NCBI GenBank assembly: GCA_033439685.1
Contig: JAUEDM010000001.1
Location: 930,001 to 994,000 of the forward strand
Reading direction: 5' to 3'
Length of the DNA: 64,000 bases
DNA from: Apodospora peruviana
Taxonomy: Eukaryota > Ascomycota > Sordariomycetes > Sordariales > Lasiosphaeriaceae
Below the pieces are notes generated by a model. The model worked only from the letters and a program-made list of their open reading frames with translations, was not told where the DNA came from and made no database searches. Of the stretch, positions 11,201-21,013 are shown piece after piece (within the stretch, counting starts at the first letter, position 1; every line of letters starts with the position of its first letter). The position numbers and the translations under genes were made by a program.

Positions 11201-12135
11201 AACGGGTTGGTTTCAGGTATATCTCCTTTGATAGAATAAACCCACATGAAAGAATCCGCATTAACAAAATCACAGTATTCCTACGCATCCTAGAGTACTA
11301 CTCCGGGATCCTCTTCCTCACGACAAACCGGGTCGGAGATCTTGACGACGCGTTCCGCTCGCGCTTGCATCTCTCACTCTACTACCCCAATCTCACCAAG
11401 AAGCAAACCAAGAAGATCTTCCAGCGAAACTTTGCTCGCATCGTGGACATCAACGGCGACCGCGAAAAAAACAGCCTGCCTACGTTTGCGTTTAAGGATC
11501 CAGAGGCCAAAATCATCGACTGGGCTTTGAAGATGAGGGATAAGTTGAGTCTTAACGGCCGGCAAATCCGCAACACCTTCCAGACCGTCCTTGCACTGGC
11601 CGAGTTCTTTGAGAAGAATAGGAACAACACACGCGCCAATAATACTACGGATAGCGGCGGGATAATCAGTCCCATCGTGATCAGCAAGAAGTACTTCAAA
11701 ATCGTCACCAACGCTTCTATCGAGTTCAACGACTACCTCAAGGCTACTCATGGTGGTAAGGATGAGGATACATACGCCAAGGTGCATCATATTAGGGTGC
11801 TGCAGGATTTTACGCCCTCTGCCAAGCGAAGGTTCAAAGGGATTGATCAAGACGATAGTAGCTCAGATGAAGAGGATGAGGATGAGGATCGAGATCAAGA
11901 TGACGGGGGAAAGAGTAGTGAACCGTCATCGGATAAGACTGATTCGGATGATGATGGGCCGAGTGATTCCGATAGTGACGTTAAAAAGAAGTCGAAGAAT
12001 AAGAACAAAGGAGAGAAGGCGAAGGAGACCAAATCTACCACCTCTGGGAAGAATAAGAGTAAGAAGAAGGACAGCAAGAAAGTCACTGGGGATAATAGGA
12101 AAATTGGAAAAGAAAGGTCAGGAGGAGAAGGATGA
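8290..12135 (+). pseudogene. DUF7025-type AAA+ ATPase gene with multiple lesions
   Basis: Nine exons can be traced: 8290-9181, 9248-10022, 10084-10474, 10552-10722, 10777-10836, 10895-10942, 11008-11126, 11183-11216, 11276-12135. The AAA+ core is intact: Walker A GVPGVGKTST, Walker B VLLLDEAD, sensor-1 FLTTN and arginine-finger region DDAFRSR. N-terminal to it is a long region of the kind found in fungal DUF7025-AAA proteins (YVDFDGIKYGTV, EWNNLVL). A Lys/Asp/Ser-rich tail follows the core. Lesions seen are TAA at 9055-9057 inside a continuing frame; a frame change near 9690-9710 consistent with loss of one base; TAA at 10393-10395; AA instead of AG at the acceptor 10550-10551; and TG instead of AG at 11006-11007. 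Phase is otherwise kept. Family role: AAA+ ATPases of this type are often fungal lineage-specific proteins of unknown function. Confidence 0.75.
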
Positions 12136-12557
12136 GGAAGAAAGTGATGATTATGACGACGATTCTGACTGAATGGACGGAGAGATTCTTGATAACAGAT
12201 CCGGTAAGAAACTCCTAGGTAGAATGTCCCAGATCTATCTCTTACTCAAGATTGTCATACGAACGCAGGTGTCTTTATTCTATCTCATGTTTGAAGACCG
12301 TCGCAGTCACCAGAAGCAAAATTGATTCACTGCAAGGACAAACCGAGCTTGACGATGACAGTGAATTGGTAAGGGCAACCTCTTACGGCAATATCAAATG
12401 GGCTTCGCAAACCCCTATCAGCAAGCAAGTCTGCAAATAATTTTTTCTGGCACCACGAACGCAGATCAGCATCACCAGAAAAAACACCAATCCCTCCTGC
12501 CTCTGCGATATCTATCTAACCACCTAGGGACTCTGTTTAGTCTTTTCCAAGGTCTTC

Positions 12558-13610
12558 ATGATGAATCCCCACAAGGCTCAAAACGCCGGTGACAGTGCCA
12601 GACGCTGCTATAACGCCAAGGTGCTGCTGAACGGCATACCACCTAATGATTTCGACAATCTCGTACTCTCAATGATACCAGACACCGACGAGAACGTCGG
12701 CAACAGTCCCGTACCGGATGGTCCGATCAAATACCAACCACCTACGCCTCGAATGAGACCTACCATTTGGGAACAGAACCAGCAGATCCTGTGGTCCTAC
12801 CTCGGTGCACTAGGGCCGTTCTACCCCTTTTCAGACGCCAGCGAAGACATCGCCTCATCGATCATCCACCTCAACCCGCCCGAGATACTATACAGATTCG
12901 TGTCGAGCCACCCTACGGTCAGAAATTTCTTTGAAACCAACGCCTCCATGGTTATCCACCTCGACGCCGCGGACGACATACCCGCCAGAAGGGTACTCTC
13001 CTTTCTCAGCGCGCAGTTCGTCTTCGCTGGCCGACTACAGCCACTTGACCCAACAAAACCGATTCTGTCGTGCTGGCTAGCCTTTTTCTGCCGGCATAGA
13101 CGGTCCCAGTCTGGTGAACTCAACCGGTCCGGCGCGCTCGGTTTGATGAGAAGCCTCAACAGACAGCTCATGCAGTTTATCGTCGAGCATCTTCCGGCGG
13201 TGATACTCGACGAGGATTTTGTCGGGACGGGAAAGCTGTCACAGCAGATGGAGTCTGCTAGTAATGACTACGGAAGCGCGTTGCAGCTCTTCGAGCGGTT
13301 CGTTGCGACTCTGACGGCCGGGGAGCGGCTTGTCATTGTCATCGACGACTTCAAGTATCTCAACCATGTCGAGCTGGATGGGGATCATCTTATGAAAGCG
13401 CTTACCCGAATCATGGTGACGTATCGGCGGGTTCTAATCAAGATTATCATTACCGGTTCACCTGGTTTCTCGTTTGCGAGGGCTATGGCGGATGACTTGG
13501 GTGATATAATGGGGCTGAAGATGGGTAAAGCAGGGGTTACGTATGTGGCGAGGTTGAGAAACCACAATATGCAAGCGGAGACGAATAGGGAGAATTGGAT
13601 GATGCCTTAG
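12558..13610 (+). CDS. STAND-like P-loop-region protein, paralogue of the 4669-7223 C-terminal half
   Basis: Single-exon frame of 350 residues, ATG at 12558. Landmarks shared with the minus-strand gene: LAFFCRHR, then a RSLNRQLMQFIVEH segment (the other gene has ESLNGQLVEFIARN), a Walker-B-like RLVIVIDDF, and IKIIITGSPGFS (the other has LKVMVTDAFSGS). The order and spacing agree, so this is the same fold. No Walker A (GxxxxGKS/T) is visible and there is no DUF7708-like N-terminal domain, so it is shorter than a full family member. The frame stays open for a further 90 codons after the TAG at 13608. This suggests either a truncated reading frame or chance. It lies 0.4 kb downstream of the AAA+ gene on the same strand. 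The function is unknown; NTP binding would be unusual without a Walker A. Confidence 0.55.
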   Translation: MMNPHKAQNAGDSARRCYNAKVLLNGIPPNDFDNLVLSMIPDTDENVGNSPVPDGPIKYQPPTPRMRPTIWEQNQQILWSYLGALGPFYPFSDASEDIASSIIHLNPPEILYRFVSSHPTVRNFFETNASMVIHLDAADDIPARRVLSFLSAQFVFAGRLQPLDPTKPILSCWLAFFCRHRRSQSGELNRSGALGLMRSLNRQLMQFIVEHLPAVILDEDFVGTGKLSQQMESASNDYGSALQLFERFVATLTAGERLVIVIDDFKYLNHVELDGDHLMKALTRIMVTYRRVLIKIIITGSPGFSFARAMADDLGDIMGLKMGKAGVTYVARLRNHNMQAETNRENWMMP

Positions 13611-16600
13611 GACTCGCATTCGAGGAGGAAGGGCTGGGATCAGGCGAGCTACCTTAGGGATCGGTTTGTTGTTATGAAGGAGTCACTAGTTGGGAGGCAT
13701 GGTTTTCGTTTGCCTTTATTGCGCTTGTCGTTGGAGAATATCATAGCAATCTTATACTGCTCGGTGGGTTTTGCATTACCATTGTTGATAACCCGCTGGG
13801 GCGACCAATTACCCCTTTTATTTTGGAAAACAAAAACAAAAGGGGTAAAAGGCCGGTTGTCAACAACAGATACGTGCAGATAAGCAAGAACAAAAACCCT
13901 TCCACACATTCTACTCGTCACTACCTTATACATTTAACGTCTGATTACCCTAGTGCCGGAAGTTATCACCACAGATACCGTACAATCGTAGTCTTCTTAT
14001 TAATCAACAAATCCTTCAACTATCTCACCAGGGGGTATTCCGCGCTCCAACCTCAAAGACTTATCCCCTTCGGCCCAATTTGTTACGTTCAATGCGTTGG
14101 GAAATATGTGCGTAGCCTCAGTTACGTCTTGTATGTGACTAAGAATGTAGCGAGCGTCATACCATTTCTTCTATAACATAGATCAGTTTCGACAACAGGT
14201 ATTAACCACATGCTTTGGTGAGCTTACCGCTTCTCGCTACGCTTGTGAGGTCTCGTTAGACCGAGTCTTGCCTTTCTGTTTTGTGCCCGATTTCCGCCCT
14301 GCTCCAAGTCAAAGACTGCCTCCCTCGCTCATCTCCTTCCTCAAAGACATCGATGATGCTGACCCCTTTGAAGACGGTCCAACCGGGTCCTAATCCTTTT
14401 TCTAACCTCATTTTTTTTCTCCCGCGAGGAAAGATTTTAAACCAGACCAACCATCCGCACCCGGTGCATTATGCGAACTCTCTCTCGCTAACACCTAAAA
14501 CACGACCAATAGACCGACCTCTATGGCGAGGCGATTCCGGTACCGAGGCGAGTAGGAGCGGAAGGACGGCCTGGGAGAAAGTTGAAGAGTCCTCGTCTAC
14601 CTCTACGAGAATTCTGACCCGACAATCAAGTCAAAAAATGGGAGGAGGCGCTCAAATAAGCCGGCTCCGAGCAATCAATATCCTGCCCCTCAACCTCGAA
14701 TGTTATTACATGTGGGATTGCATGAAATTCACTCTCAGACCCTTGCAGCATTCATCGCGTAACAAGACAAGTGAACAAAGGAGCTTTGGCTGAACACTAA
14801 GAGGCCATATTGGAGCCGGGCACCATGTAACAGGCCTCACATCACCGCACAAATGCGAGACGTGCGGAATTTCGTTCCAAAAGCAAGAGATCAAGTAATA
14901 TAAAACTACCCTTCGTATATCAGATCAGTGACAGACCCATGACCTTATGACAGTTTTTGCCCAGTCTATTTTGGAGTAACATTTTTGAAATACCGTCCTG
15001 AAAGATAGGACGGAAAAGGCATGTAAATAATCTACGAACTATCGTCGACTAGAAGTCACCCATCAAACTTCTGAAGAGCATAATGAAAACCAGACGAGAA
15101 CAGGCCCTTCAATACTCTTTCATATTTTCCCCAGGAATTAATCAGCAGACGGAGTGGACTAGTATAAAGCCAGTTATATAGAATCAATAATCCAAGACCA
15201 CCACCACACAGGACTCAGCGCCCCCCGCCCCCCCCTTTCCCCCTTTATCTGCGCCTTCAGTGAAGGACATCGCGCCGGCCCCGGTGTTCGACGCTAGACT
15301 TGCAGCACTAAGCGAGAAGAAACGGCGGCTCCATCCAGAGCGAGCACCAGGCCTCTCCTAATCATTTCACCGAAATTGAGCGCGAATGAAAGACGCGACG
15401 CCGGATGTTCCGTTTTCGCCGCTACAATAGCAATTCCCGGATCTTGATCATCACAATCCCAACCCATCTACATGAGGCCCTCCACCAACTTACCAAGGCC
15501 AAGGCGGAACTGAGACCGGCCACCAAGAGCGAGACGAAGAAGATGATAGCGGCGAGAAGAACAACCCTGGTTTACAGATGGTGGAAGCTGGTCGGATCAT
15601 GGCCTGCCGGATAGGATTTCGAGCCCAAGGACAATAAGAAAAGAACAAGGATACATATTTTCACCACGCCGGCCCCGGCTACCAAGGAGCGAGCCTAAGG
15701 GCAACAACAAGCGGCGACGTGAGGAGTCAGCGGGGCTAGTCCCCGATGCTCGGCAAGGGAAGTGAAGTTTACGTGTGGTTGAACGCATTTTGTGAATCCT
15801 CGACTGAAACAGACAGAATAAATCATCAGTACCTAATGTAACTCGATCAAACCGAGTGCCACCCCATCATTCAACAACTGTCATACCCCCAACCTATTAT
15901 CCTTCCATTACTGTTAATCCGTCCTCAATAGCTTCGATTCATCAACCATCCATCTTGGGCCTCATCATGCATTGCTTAATAGTCTAATGAATCCTTAGTT
16001 AGATTTCCCATGTCGGTGTACCAGCTGTACCGGTGGTATTGTAAAAATTCCTCTTGGCAAGGGTACTTTTGTGTGTAGGAGTTTGGGTATGTCTCCTTTC
16101 GAAGCGTTGCGTACCTAATTATCGAGTTCGGCATGCCCTTAAAAATGTCGATAAACTATGTGATGTAACCGATATTTGTCATGATGGTACTTGTGAGTCT
16201 AATAGCTGTCGTTAGTATTCTTCTGTTGTGTACAATCCTTCAGGCCTCCTTATTCCAGACTGTAGAAAGGCCGTCGTGAACTCCGAGATCTTTTCTTCCT
16301 CGTTCTCGTATATCGAGGCTCTGATCAAAGTGACTTCCGTGCATGCCTCGACTAACTTTTGGGATATATCCAAGCATGAATCACACGCTGCTAACAAGGC
16401 GATATTTTCATAATATCCTTCTTCTCATTACGATTCAAAAATCCATCCATACGGATGTAGGTACCTACCTACCTAAGCATTTCACTAGCCAAGGTATATA
16501 TCTAAAGGGGCGCCCGCCTCACATTTATATACAAAAATAAAAAAGAATATCCAACCACAAATGACCACAACAAATACCATATACCGGTATATCATCGCAC

Positions 16601-16614
16601 CGTCACCGTCACCG
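13611..16614. other. Intergenic, no supported gene
   Basis: The sequence contains only short unrelated frames. One protein-like fragment on the plus strand near 14205-14390 (frame with GELTASRYACEVSLDR) could be a relic related to the accessory locus, but I could not tie it to a family. A C-rich tract lies at about 15220-15245, and a TAGGTACCTACCTACC element near 16459. The palF stop codon follows. Confidence 0.5.
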
Positions 16615-19190
16615 TCACCTCTCGTACTTGGGCAGCGGTTCCGCTACATGGGGGCCATGGACGCCAGCAATCGGCGAGGGCAGGCCACCAGAAACAGCAG
16701 CATACGTATAATGCGTCCCATAGTCCGCCTCGTCGTCGTCCATCAACACTGGGGCTGACGGCTCAAACGCCGTGGGCGAGAGAGGAGGTTCTACAACCAC
16801 CGCGGCCGCGCCGGCCGTCGCGGAACTAGACCCCACTCCGCCATCATCGTAGTCCTCCGGGAACTCGGGCGGCGCACTCGCTTCCGTCAGCAGCCGTCTC
16901 CGCTCCAGCTCCTGTTTGTCTTCTATGGGGCTAACAGCCTCAGGCTCAACAGGAGACAAGTCTTCCATCGTTGGAGCAGACGGCGCTTCCAGCTGCAGGT
17001 TCCCAGGCAAGGGCGCCAGATCCAAAGGCGGAGCAGTTGGCGCATGGCGGGCGTCGTCCGTGCTGTCACCATTCGGTAACGGAGGCTGGTTCGCCGGGCC
17101 GGCGATGCTGGCAGAAGGTCCGGACGGTTGACTCGGAAGTAATCGCTCCTCGGCCCGCCTTATCCGTTCCTTTTCACTAATATTGCTTTCCTCGGGAACA
17201 TCCGGCGGCGGAACATAATGCGGCGCGGACACTGGAGGAGGCTGAGAGGCAACCGAGTTCCAGAACGGAGGTTGTTGCTGAGGAGGAGGATAAGGCGCGT
17301 AGTCGTGCTGGTGTGTATAGCCTGCCGGCATGTACCCACTTTCATCCAAAGGATCTTCCCAGCCGCCGTTTTCATTGTTGAATAACGGAGGCTCTGGATG
17401 CGTAGGGATCGAAGGTACGAGCTTCAGCTGGCTCCTGCCTCGCAACCGGTTGCTATCCATGGTGCCCACTATAACCTCAAAACCCACAGAGATGACGCCT
17501 TTCTCCCGTCGTAGCCTGTCAGTATCGATGATACTCGTGCCCCATGATGCTAAAGAGGCAGCGCCACCCTCATAGGGATTGGTCATCACACCCACGGGAC
17601 CACCACTGATAGGGGTAGCCGCCGCTTTCCCTCGCTGGATCTGGTTGGCAAGTTTCCCGCCGAGATCAACTATCACCTCGATTTGGTACTTGAAGGTGAT
17701 CATCTCGCCAGGAACACCTTTGATCGTGGGAAACGCGTCCTCCGGAATCCGCACTGACGTCGTGACACTCGCAGAGAGCGTGGCCGGATCGATAATGAGG
17801 GGGGTGAATGCCTGTGACAGGTCTTTCCGGAACACGCTGCAGGTACCCGCCGAGGAGAGGGACAACCCCCCAAGGCCAGTTTTGGACTTGGGGTAATATT
17901 CCTCTTTTTCCAGCTTTTTCAATTCCTCTTTGGACATCTCCCGAGAAAGGTTTATCCACGGCGACGAGTCTATTCGGCCCTGCCTGTACAGCGTCACTAT
18001 GACGCCATGCATGCTTTTTATCCTTTTGATATGTTGCACCGATACTTTGACAGGCACAACATCTCCAGCGAGGCAACCGCCTTTTAACAACTCAATTGTT
18101 GCCGTTATCGTTCGGTCCTCCACAACGTGCCTTCTTTTTCCAGCCTGTGAAGTACCCGACGTCCCGACATAACTTGGATTGTCAGGTCTGCTTTGCCCTG
18201 TGCTGCCACTTGTAGCACTGTCACCGCTGATACTCCGGACTTCACTGTGCACAGGAATTTCGACTTGCACCGGACTGCGAGGAGTGTTGCGCGGGGAGTC
18301 CTGTCCGAGGTCCTCACCAATAACTGATAAGGAGCCCTCAGTAGAATTCTCATTTGCTCGGGTTGAGTCCAGATCTGATGCTGGCTCGGGTGTATCTGAC
18401 GTAATGGAGCTGGTCTTTTCTGCCCCGACTACGGGCGGTTTTTTCTTTTTGGTTCGCTTTGAGATGGGCTCGAGATATATTGTGCGGGGCCGTGGCGGGG
18501 CCAGAGGTCCGACATCGACCTTGTCCACCAGGTAGATTTTGCGTTCGCAGCTAGTCGTCGGGGATATTGAGGTCGGTCGCGTCAAGGTCGCCGTTATCAG
18601 GTAGGAGATTGTCCCCCGCTCGAACTGCACATTGTTGTTGTCAGCAAGCATTAGAATCGAGAGAGAGGTTGTCAGCCACGTACATCTATACTACTGGGCA
18701 GTCCTTTGGCAGGAAAGAGAAGGTCGAAATTGAACTCGTATCTCCCAGGTTCGAGTCTTCCATCGGAGCTAAGGACCTGCTCGTCCTGAAACAGCGACGC
18801 GTGCCCAGCACCCTGATATTTTGCACGCGCGCCGCGGCTGGCGAGTACGTCGGCGGGATTGATAACGGGCTCGTTGGAGGAGATGTTGGGGCCTTTGTAG
18901 ACGCGCACGTAGCCATGAAGGGCGACGGTAAGGTGGGTGATGCGAACGGGTTTAACCACAGTCAGTATCACCGCGCCCTGCACGTGATCGCCGGCGCCGT
19001 ACTTGCGGTGAGGCTCGGCTGGTCTGATATGGAAGTCGGCGACATTGCGCGTCCGCGACCGCAATGGGAGGAGATTAAAACGTGAAAAGAAAGACAGACC
19101 AGAAGACGGCTCCTCTAATGAAGTTGTTGATGAAGGGGTCGGGGCAGAGGTGGCGGCGCTTCTGTCGGCGGTCTTCGTGTGGGAGCCCAT
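16615..19190 (-). CDS. palF: PalF/Rim8, pH-response arrestin
   Basis: Two exons (19190-18684 and 18624-16615) separated by a 59-nt intron (donor GTACGT, phase 0) encode 838 residues. An arrestin N-domain begins at about residue 35 with FNLLPLRSRTRN and runs across the intron (KGLPSSID, then FERGTISYLITATLTRPTSI). The arrestin C-domain follows and ends before about residue 480. The remainder is a long Pro-rich, disordered tail ending EPLPKYER. PalF is known to bind the 7-TM alkaline pH sensor PalH at the plasma membrane. It is phosphorylated and ubiquitylated, and it recruits the ESCRT/PalA/PalB machinery that leads to PacC cleavage. Its length and tail fit filamentous-fungal orthologues. The promoter contains a cluster of GCCARG motifs (listed separately), which suggests feedback by PacC. 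Confidence 0.93.
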
Positions 19191-21013
19191 CTATGCTTGT
19201 TCGGGCGGGCAGCCTGATTGATTCGATCGGCAGGACGTATGGTTTCGCAATGGGGACGGATGAAGATTGATCTTATATCTGTCGCGGCCGGAGTCCGAAC
19301 GGGTAGGAAGGACCAGACGATGAGCGTCGGGGCGATGGGAGGACTGCCAGTCCGATGGTGCCCTCCCGTCCCATGCGATAGCGACGGGACGATTGGGAGC
19401 GGTGTACGCGCACACCGGCTCGGATCGGGCAGAGGTGGAATTGAAGACGGCGGTTTGGCGGACAACAAGGTCGATTCACAATCGGAGCGAGGGGCAAGCG
19501 CGAAATCGAAGCCAAGAGTTCGTGGATGACGAGCGCTTCAGCTCATCGAGGTTGCATATGCCAAGGCTGTCTGGCTGATTGCTTGGCTGGATGCTTGGCT
19601 TTGCCAAGAAGGGAGTCAGATGTGTGGAGGAGAGATGGATAGGTGCGATGCGATGGCGGAGAGTTGAAGGACCGGGCCGGGGATTGCTGGGAACGAATAA
19701 GAGTGGAGGCCACAGAGGGAATAAGGCGGGGTTGGAGGCTTGTCACTAGTGGAGATAGGGGACCGTGGGGACCACAGGGGACCGCTGGCACTGATCATCA
19801 GTGAAGGGGTGACTGCCTGGCACGCGCTGCTGCGCGGATGCTTGTTTGGAAAGCTTGATGCGTTTTGGCTTTTTCTTTAGAACAGGCCAGACTGGTGAAA
19901 ATCCCCTTTTAACCCTCATCCCCACCCAGCCAATGGTTCAGATATTGATCAAGCGAGCGTCGTGCTGACGAAGAGCAGCTAACTGTCTTTGGTAGGTGGT
20001 CGATGGTGAGATACCGTGACGGCATAAGGTACCCATGGATCTTGGGATTCAAAGTGCTGTACATGTACGACTGAACACGTGTTTGTGCTTGACGTCTCAT
20101 TCCGTAAGGCCACTCACATCTCACGATTAGACTTCAAGCCATCAGCCTCACTGTATCTGACCGTCAAGTTGTCAGATCTTCGCTTCCAGCATGTCCGTAG
20201 GGCTGCGGCGCCACTGCCCTTGGCATCTTGGCACGCCCATCTCCCGCGGTCACCGGTGTGGAGGTGCGATTTGACGAGGAAGGTGAAGACAATCTTGTAT
20301 CATCGGGTAGCTGCTGCATTCTGCCGGGTTAGGCTTGCCATCCTTGAAACAGGATGCTGAGGTTACGAGTAAATGCAGGAGGAGCGGCAGGCTGAAGATC
20401 TGGCGATTCCTGTTTCTGGCGCCATCGCCGGTTTGATCAAACCTGAGGGGCGATCTAAAAGGTCCACGGTTTGTTTTGCAAATGTGATTAATCGGCAGAT
20501 GGCTGATGAAACACTTGGCCGGCGTCCACTGACTCTTTCCCTCCGAGAAACACTGACAGACCGTGACTCGGAACTGAGTATGAGTGAAGTCGACGAAGGA
20601 CCCTAACCCTAAACAGGACGGCGATGCTGGCGGTCCGACTCCGGGGGAACAAGTCCAAGCCGGGTAACTCTTCATCCGCCAGCTGCCTTCTTTCTACCAC
20701 TTCCAAATTAATAAGCCAAATGTAAACCGAGTGCAAGACTGCCGATGACTCACGATATTCTTCAACGATTGGAAACATCAACTTCTAAAAAGCTAGCAGT
20801 GGCAATGACGACCACTTCATTAAGTTACCTTGGTGACCGAGTCGCCGCCAAGAGCCCGATACCTTAGGTACTGTAGGATCCGATGGGGGACCGGCCTTGA
20901 AACATCCCACGCCGAATCCCGTCTTGGGCACTCCCGTCGCTCCCGTCCATTCTCCAATCCAAACAACAAGTCCACAGTTGCTAGCAGCATGGTTTGAATA
21001 TGAATCCGACAGA
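19191..21013. other. Intergenic between divergent palF and F-box genes
   Basis: Apart from the PacC-type cluster, the region holds two and a half copies of the telomere-like unit CCCTAA at 20603-20615. No gene is supported. Open frames here have no family resemblance. Confidence 0.55.
19511..19608. promoter_or_regulatory. Cluster of five PacC-type GCCARG sites upstream of palF
   Basis: GCCAAG occurs at 19511-19516, 19560-19565 and 19603-19608, and its complement CTTGGC at 19582-19587 and 19594-19599. All five lie 320-420 nt upstream of the palF ATG (19190) with no gene between. Further single matches lie at 19816-19821, 20219-20224 and 20227-20232. GCCARG is the established PacC/Rim101 recognition core. 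Binding here is inference. Confidence 0.55.

Noticed and set aside
3775..14450. Repeat-induced point mutation as the cause of all decay
   Set aside because: The stops are few and local sequence is not strongly TpA-rich. Lesions include a frameshift and a TG acceptor, which RIP does not make.
20897..21013. Upstream extension of the F-box protein
   Set aside because: Open frame but begins at TTG; the first ATG at 21014 places the F-box at the N-terminus as usual.
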